Under the pieces are notes generated by a model. The model ran no database searches. It was not told the DNA's origin and saw only the letters and a program-made list of their open reading frames with translations. Positions 62,191 to 64,000 of a DNA stretch of 64,000 nt are shown piece after piece. How positions within the stretch are numbered: the first letter of the stretch is position 1; each line of letters starts with the position of its first letter. Position numbers and translations under genes: made by a program. Source of the DNA: Mesorhizobium_K quangtriensis (GTDB taxonomy: Bacteria > Pseudomonadota > Alphaproteobacteria > Rhizobiales > Rhizobiaceae); contig NZ_JBEBMF010000003.1 of NCBI RefSeq assembly GCF_040081925.1, positions 310,001-374,000 of the forward strand, given 5' to 3'.

Positions 62191-63114
62191 TCAGCCAGCC
62201 AGCGCCTTGGCGATCCGTGCCGCAATGCGCGCATTGTTCTCGACCAAGGCGATGTTGGTCTTGAGGCTCGCGCCGTCCGTCAGTTCGAGAATTTTCGCCA
62301 GCAGGAACGGCGTCACCGCCTTTCCCGCGATATTCTGCTCCTGCGCCGCGCGATGCGCCGCCTCGATGTACCCTGCCATCTCTTCGGCCGGAATCTCGTC
62401 GCTTTCCGGCACCGGGTTGGCGACCAGCAGGCCGCCGTCCAGCCCCAGCCTGCGCCTAGTCTCGAACAGCCGCGCGATGTCCTCCGGCTTCTCCAGCCTG
62501 AGCGGCGCACGGAAGCGCGACTCCCGCGACCAGAAGGCGGGCATCAAATCAGCCGCCAGCGCCACGACGGGCACGCCGCGCGTCTCTAGCACCTCCAGCG
62601 TCTTCTCTATGTCGAGGATCGCTTTCGCTCCGGCCGACACCACAATCACAGGCGTCCGCGCCAGTTCGTCGAGGTCGGCCGAGATGTCGAATGTGTCCTC
62701 CGCGCCCTTGTGCACGCCGCCGATGCCGCCCGTCGCAAACACCTTTATGCCCGCCATGTGCGCGCAGATCATCGTCGCGGCGACGGTGGTACCGCCCGTA
62801 CGCCCCTGCGCCACTGCGAAGGCGAGGTCGGCCCGCGACAGCTTCATCGCCCCCGACGTCATCGCAAGCGATTCCCGCTCGCCGTCCGACAGGCCGATCT
62901 TGATCCGGCCGCCGATCACCGCGATCGTCGCCGGAACCGCGCCCTCGTCGGCGATGATCTTCTCGACATCGGCCGCCATCACGCTGTTCTGCGGATAGGG
63001 CATCCCATGCGTGACGATCGTGCTTTCCAGCGCCACGACCGGCCGTCCGGCCGCAAGGGCGGAGGCCACGGAAGGCAGGACGTCGACGTAAGCGCGGGCG
63101 GTGTCTGGGGTCAT
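62191..63114 (-). CDS. psuG: Pseudouridine-5'-phosphate glycosidase
   Basis: This 307-residue enzyme cleaves pseudouridine 5'-phosphate to uracil and ribose 5-phosphate. It matches PsuG throughout: VVALESTIVTHGMPYPQN (about 26-43), IAVIGGRIKIGLS, LAFAVAQGRTGGTTVAATM, VFATGGIGGVHKGAEDTFDIS (starting about 124), VIVVSAGAKAILDI and GLLVANPVPESDEIP. The start ATG 63114 overlaps the psuK stop (ATGA), so the pair forms the usual pseudouridine catabolism operon with the kinase first. Confidence 0.95.
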   Translation of the reverse strand: MTPDTARAYVDVLPSVASALAAGRPVVALESTIVTHGMPYPQNSVMAADVEKIIADEGAVPATIAVIGGRIKIGLSDGERESLAMTSGAMKLSRADLAFAVAQGRTGGTTVAATMICAHMAGIKVFATGGIGGVHKGAEDTFDISADLDELARTPVIVVSAGAKAILDIEKTLEVLETRGVPVVALAADLMPAFWSRESRFRAPLRLEKPEDIARLFETRRRLGLDGGLLVANPVPESDEIPAEEMAGYIEAAHRAAQEQNIAGKAVTPFLLAKILELTDGASLKTNIALVENNARIAARIAKALAG

Positions 63115-64000
63115 GGCTTGCTCCTTGGCATTTCAACCGCCTCCGGCACAAGGGCCAGCATGTCGCGGAGCGCCGGCTGCGACAGGTCCGGCACGGCGTC
63201 CGGCGTCTCGATCGCCAGCAACGCCGCCGCGACGCCTTCGCGCAGGGCGACGTCCATCGGCCTGTCGTGCAGGATTGCGACCGTCATGGCCCCAGCCAGC
63301 GCATCGCCCGCGCCGGTAACGTCGGCCACCCGTCGCGGCGGCGGCGGTGTTACCACGATGGTTTGGGAAGCGTCGAACGCCGTAACCGGCCTGTCACCAT
63401 GCGTGATGACCCCGCGACCGAGGCCCAAACCGCGCAGGGCTTCAACCAGATCCGCGATGGGCGCACCACTATCGACACCAGCGATCGCCGCGGCCTCGCG
63501 GCTGTTCATGTAGAGGCAGGTCAGCGCCTGCAGCATGCCAGCCAGCCGCACCGCCTTGGCGGGCGATATGGCGATCGCGAAGAGCGGCTTGCCGGCGGCA
63601 AGCGAGGCGAGCTTCTCCAGCCCGGCCGCCGGCACGTTGGCGTCGCAGAGAATGGCATCCCCCGCAGCGACCTCCTCGCGCACCTTGGCGCGCCGCAACT
63701 GCTTGGCAAAGGCGATCTCGTAGAGCTGCATGTCGGCCAGCGCCGCAATCACGTCGCCCGCAGCGTCGAGCAGCGCCGTGTAGCTCGGCGTCGAGCGGTC
63801 GAGGAAGACCGCCGAGAGGTCTTCGATCCCTGCCTCTGCAATCGCGCGGGCAACCGTCTCGCCGGCCCCGTCGCCACCGCGCATCGACAGCATCGCCCCT
63901 CGCGCGCCCAGCCGCACGGCCGAGCGCAGCGCGTTGAACGCGCCACCGCCGACATCCTCGCGCATGGTTCCCGGTATGGACGCGCCCGGAATGAACGGGC
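63111..64000 (-). CDS. psuK: Pseudouridine kinase, PfkB family, 5' end outside window
   Basis: At least 296 residues of a ribokinase-type (PfkB) kinase are present. It shows MREDVGGGAFNALRSAVRLG near the window edge, an acidic-residue strand, and the C-terminal PfkB signature ADVTGAGDALAGAMTVAIL with the catalytic aspartate in GAGDALAG. The frame is open through 64000 with FIPGASIPGT before the methionine at 63965, which belongs to the family's N-terminus, so that ATG is internal. It is paired with psuG, the overlap being 4 nt. It phosphorylates pseudouridine for PsuG. Confidence 0.88.
   Translation of the reverse strand, partial: PFIPGASIPGTMREDVGGGAFNALRSAVRLGARGAMLSMRGGDGAGETVARAIAEAGIEDLSAVFLDRSTPSYTALLDAAGDVIAALADMQLYEIAFAKQLRRAKVREEVAAGDAILCDANVPAAGLEKLASLAAGKPLFAIAISPAKAVRLAGMLQALTCLYMNSREAAAIAGVDSGAPIADLVEALRGLGLGRGVITHGDRPVTAFDASQTIVVTPPPPRRVADVTGAGDALAGAMTVAILHDRPMDVALREGVAAALLAIETPDAVPDLSQPALRDMLALVPEAVEMPRSKP

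Overview
The window is high-GC bacterial DNA with dense, short-spaced genes and many 1-8 nt gene overlaps. Gene content (SUF iron-sulfur operon, a TyrS of alphaproteobacterial type, DUF1236 and other small secreted proteins, a tandem AAK-rich H1-like protein, multiple class III cyclases, the 39/40-matching palindromic intergenic repeat) points to an alphaproteobacterium of the order Rhizobiales, most likely Mesorhizobium or a close relative. This is a judgement from protein recognition, not from a database search. No tRNA, rRNA, CRISPR array, transposase or integrase gene was seen.

Layout. 1-6131: a truncated membrane diguanylate cyclase, a cupin, and the threonine-degradation pair kbl and tdh, which are split by two opposite-strand genes, one of them broken by an in-frame stop. 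An HPP-family membrane protein and a small membrane protein follow. 6186-20389: a signalling and transport locus with a class III cyclase, a DUF3095 protein, a four-gene peptide ABC importer, an unusual ABC-exporter-like protein with a degenerate ATPase, a cyclic-nucleotide-binding protein, an MBL-fold hydrolase and a second, membrane-bound cyclase. 20386-31726: two divergent surface-polysaccharide operons. The minus operon has four glycosyltransferases, a histidine phosphatase and a polysaccharide deacetylase. The plus operon has a polysaccharide lyase, an FkbM methyltransferase, a nucleotide-sugar epimerase, a nucleotide-sugar dehydrogenase and a GT2. 31751-49419: mixed metabolism and envelope genes (altronate dehydratase family, aldo/keto reductase, esterase, OmpA-like, NagB-like, GNAT, M23 peptidase, Bcp, a YhdP/AsmA-like giant, TyrS, AnmK, H1-like protein, alpha/beta hydrolase) with several small secreted proteins. 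49699-57705: the SUF operon (cysteine desulfurase, sufB, sufC, sufD, sufS, sufT), with sufA at 59100. 61233-64000: GFA-like and TfoX-N proteins, then the pseudouridine catabolism pair psuG and psuK (psuK runs off the end).

The most unusual signal is in the SUF region. After sufB, after sufT and after sufA there is an extra small gene that starts on or directly after the host gene's stop codon, and each extra gene is followed by a second copy of the 3' end of that host gene. The sufB and sufA copies encode exactly the same amino acids as the real 3' ends but differ at many silent positions (10 of 87 nt for sufA). The sufT copy is a 31-bp perfect repeat. A fourth, decayed copy of the sufA tail lies further downstream, past a frameshifted sulfotransferase gene. 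This is what is expected if single-gene cassettes, each carrying a replacement 3' end from a related strain, inserted into the ends of essential housekeeping genes without breaking them. Two of the cargo or neighbouring genes resemble families (DUF4375/DMP19, DUF7660) that I associate with orphan immunity-type proteins. The mechanism and the cargo roles are inference.

The second notable system is the 14-kb cyclase/ABC/cNMP-binding locus, whose gene order suggests a cyclic-nucleotide-linked peptide-uptake or sensing module. Its ABC-exporter-like member lacks every ATP-hydrolysis motif.
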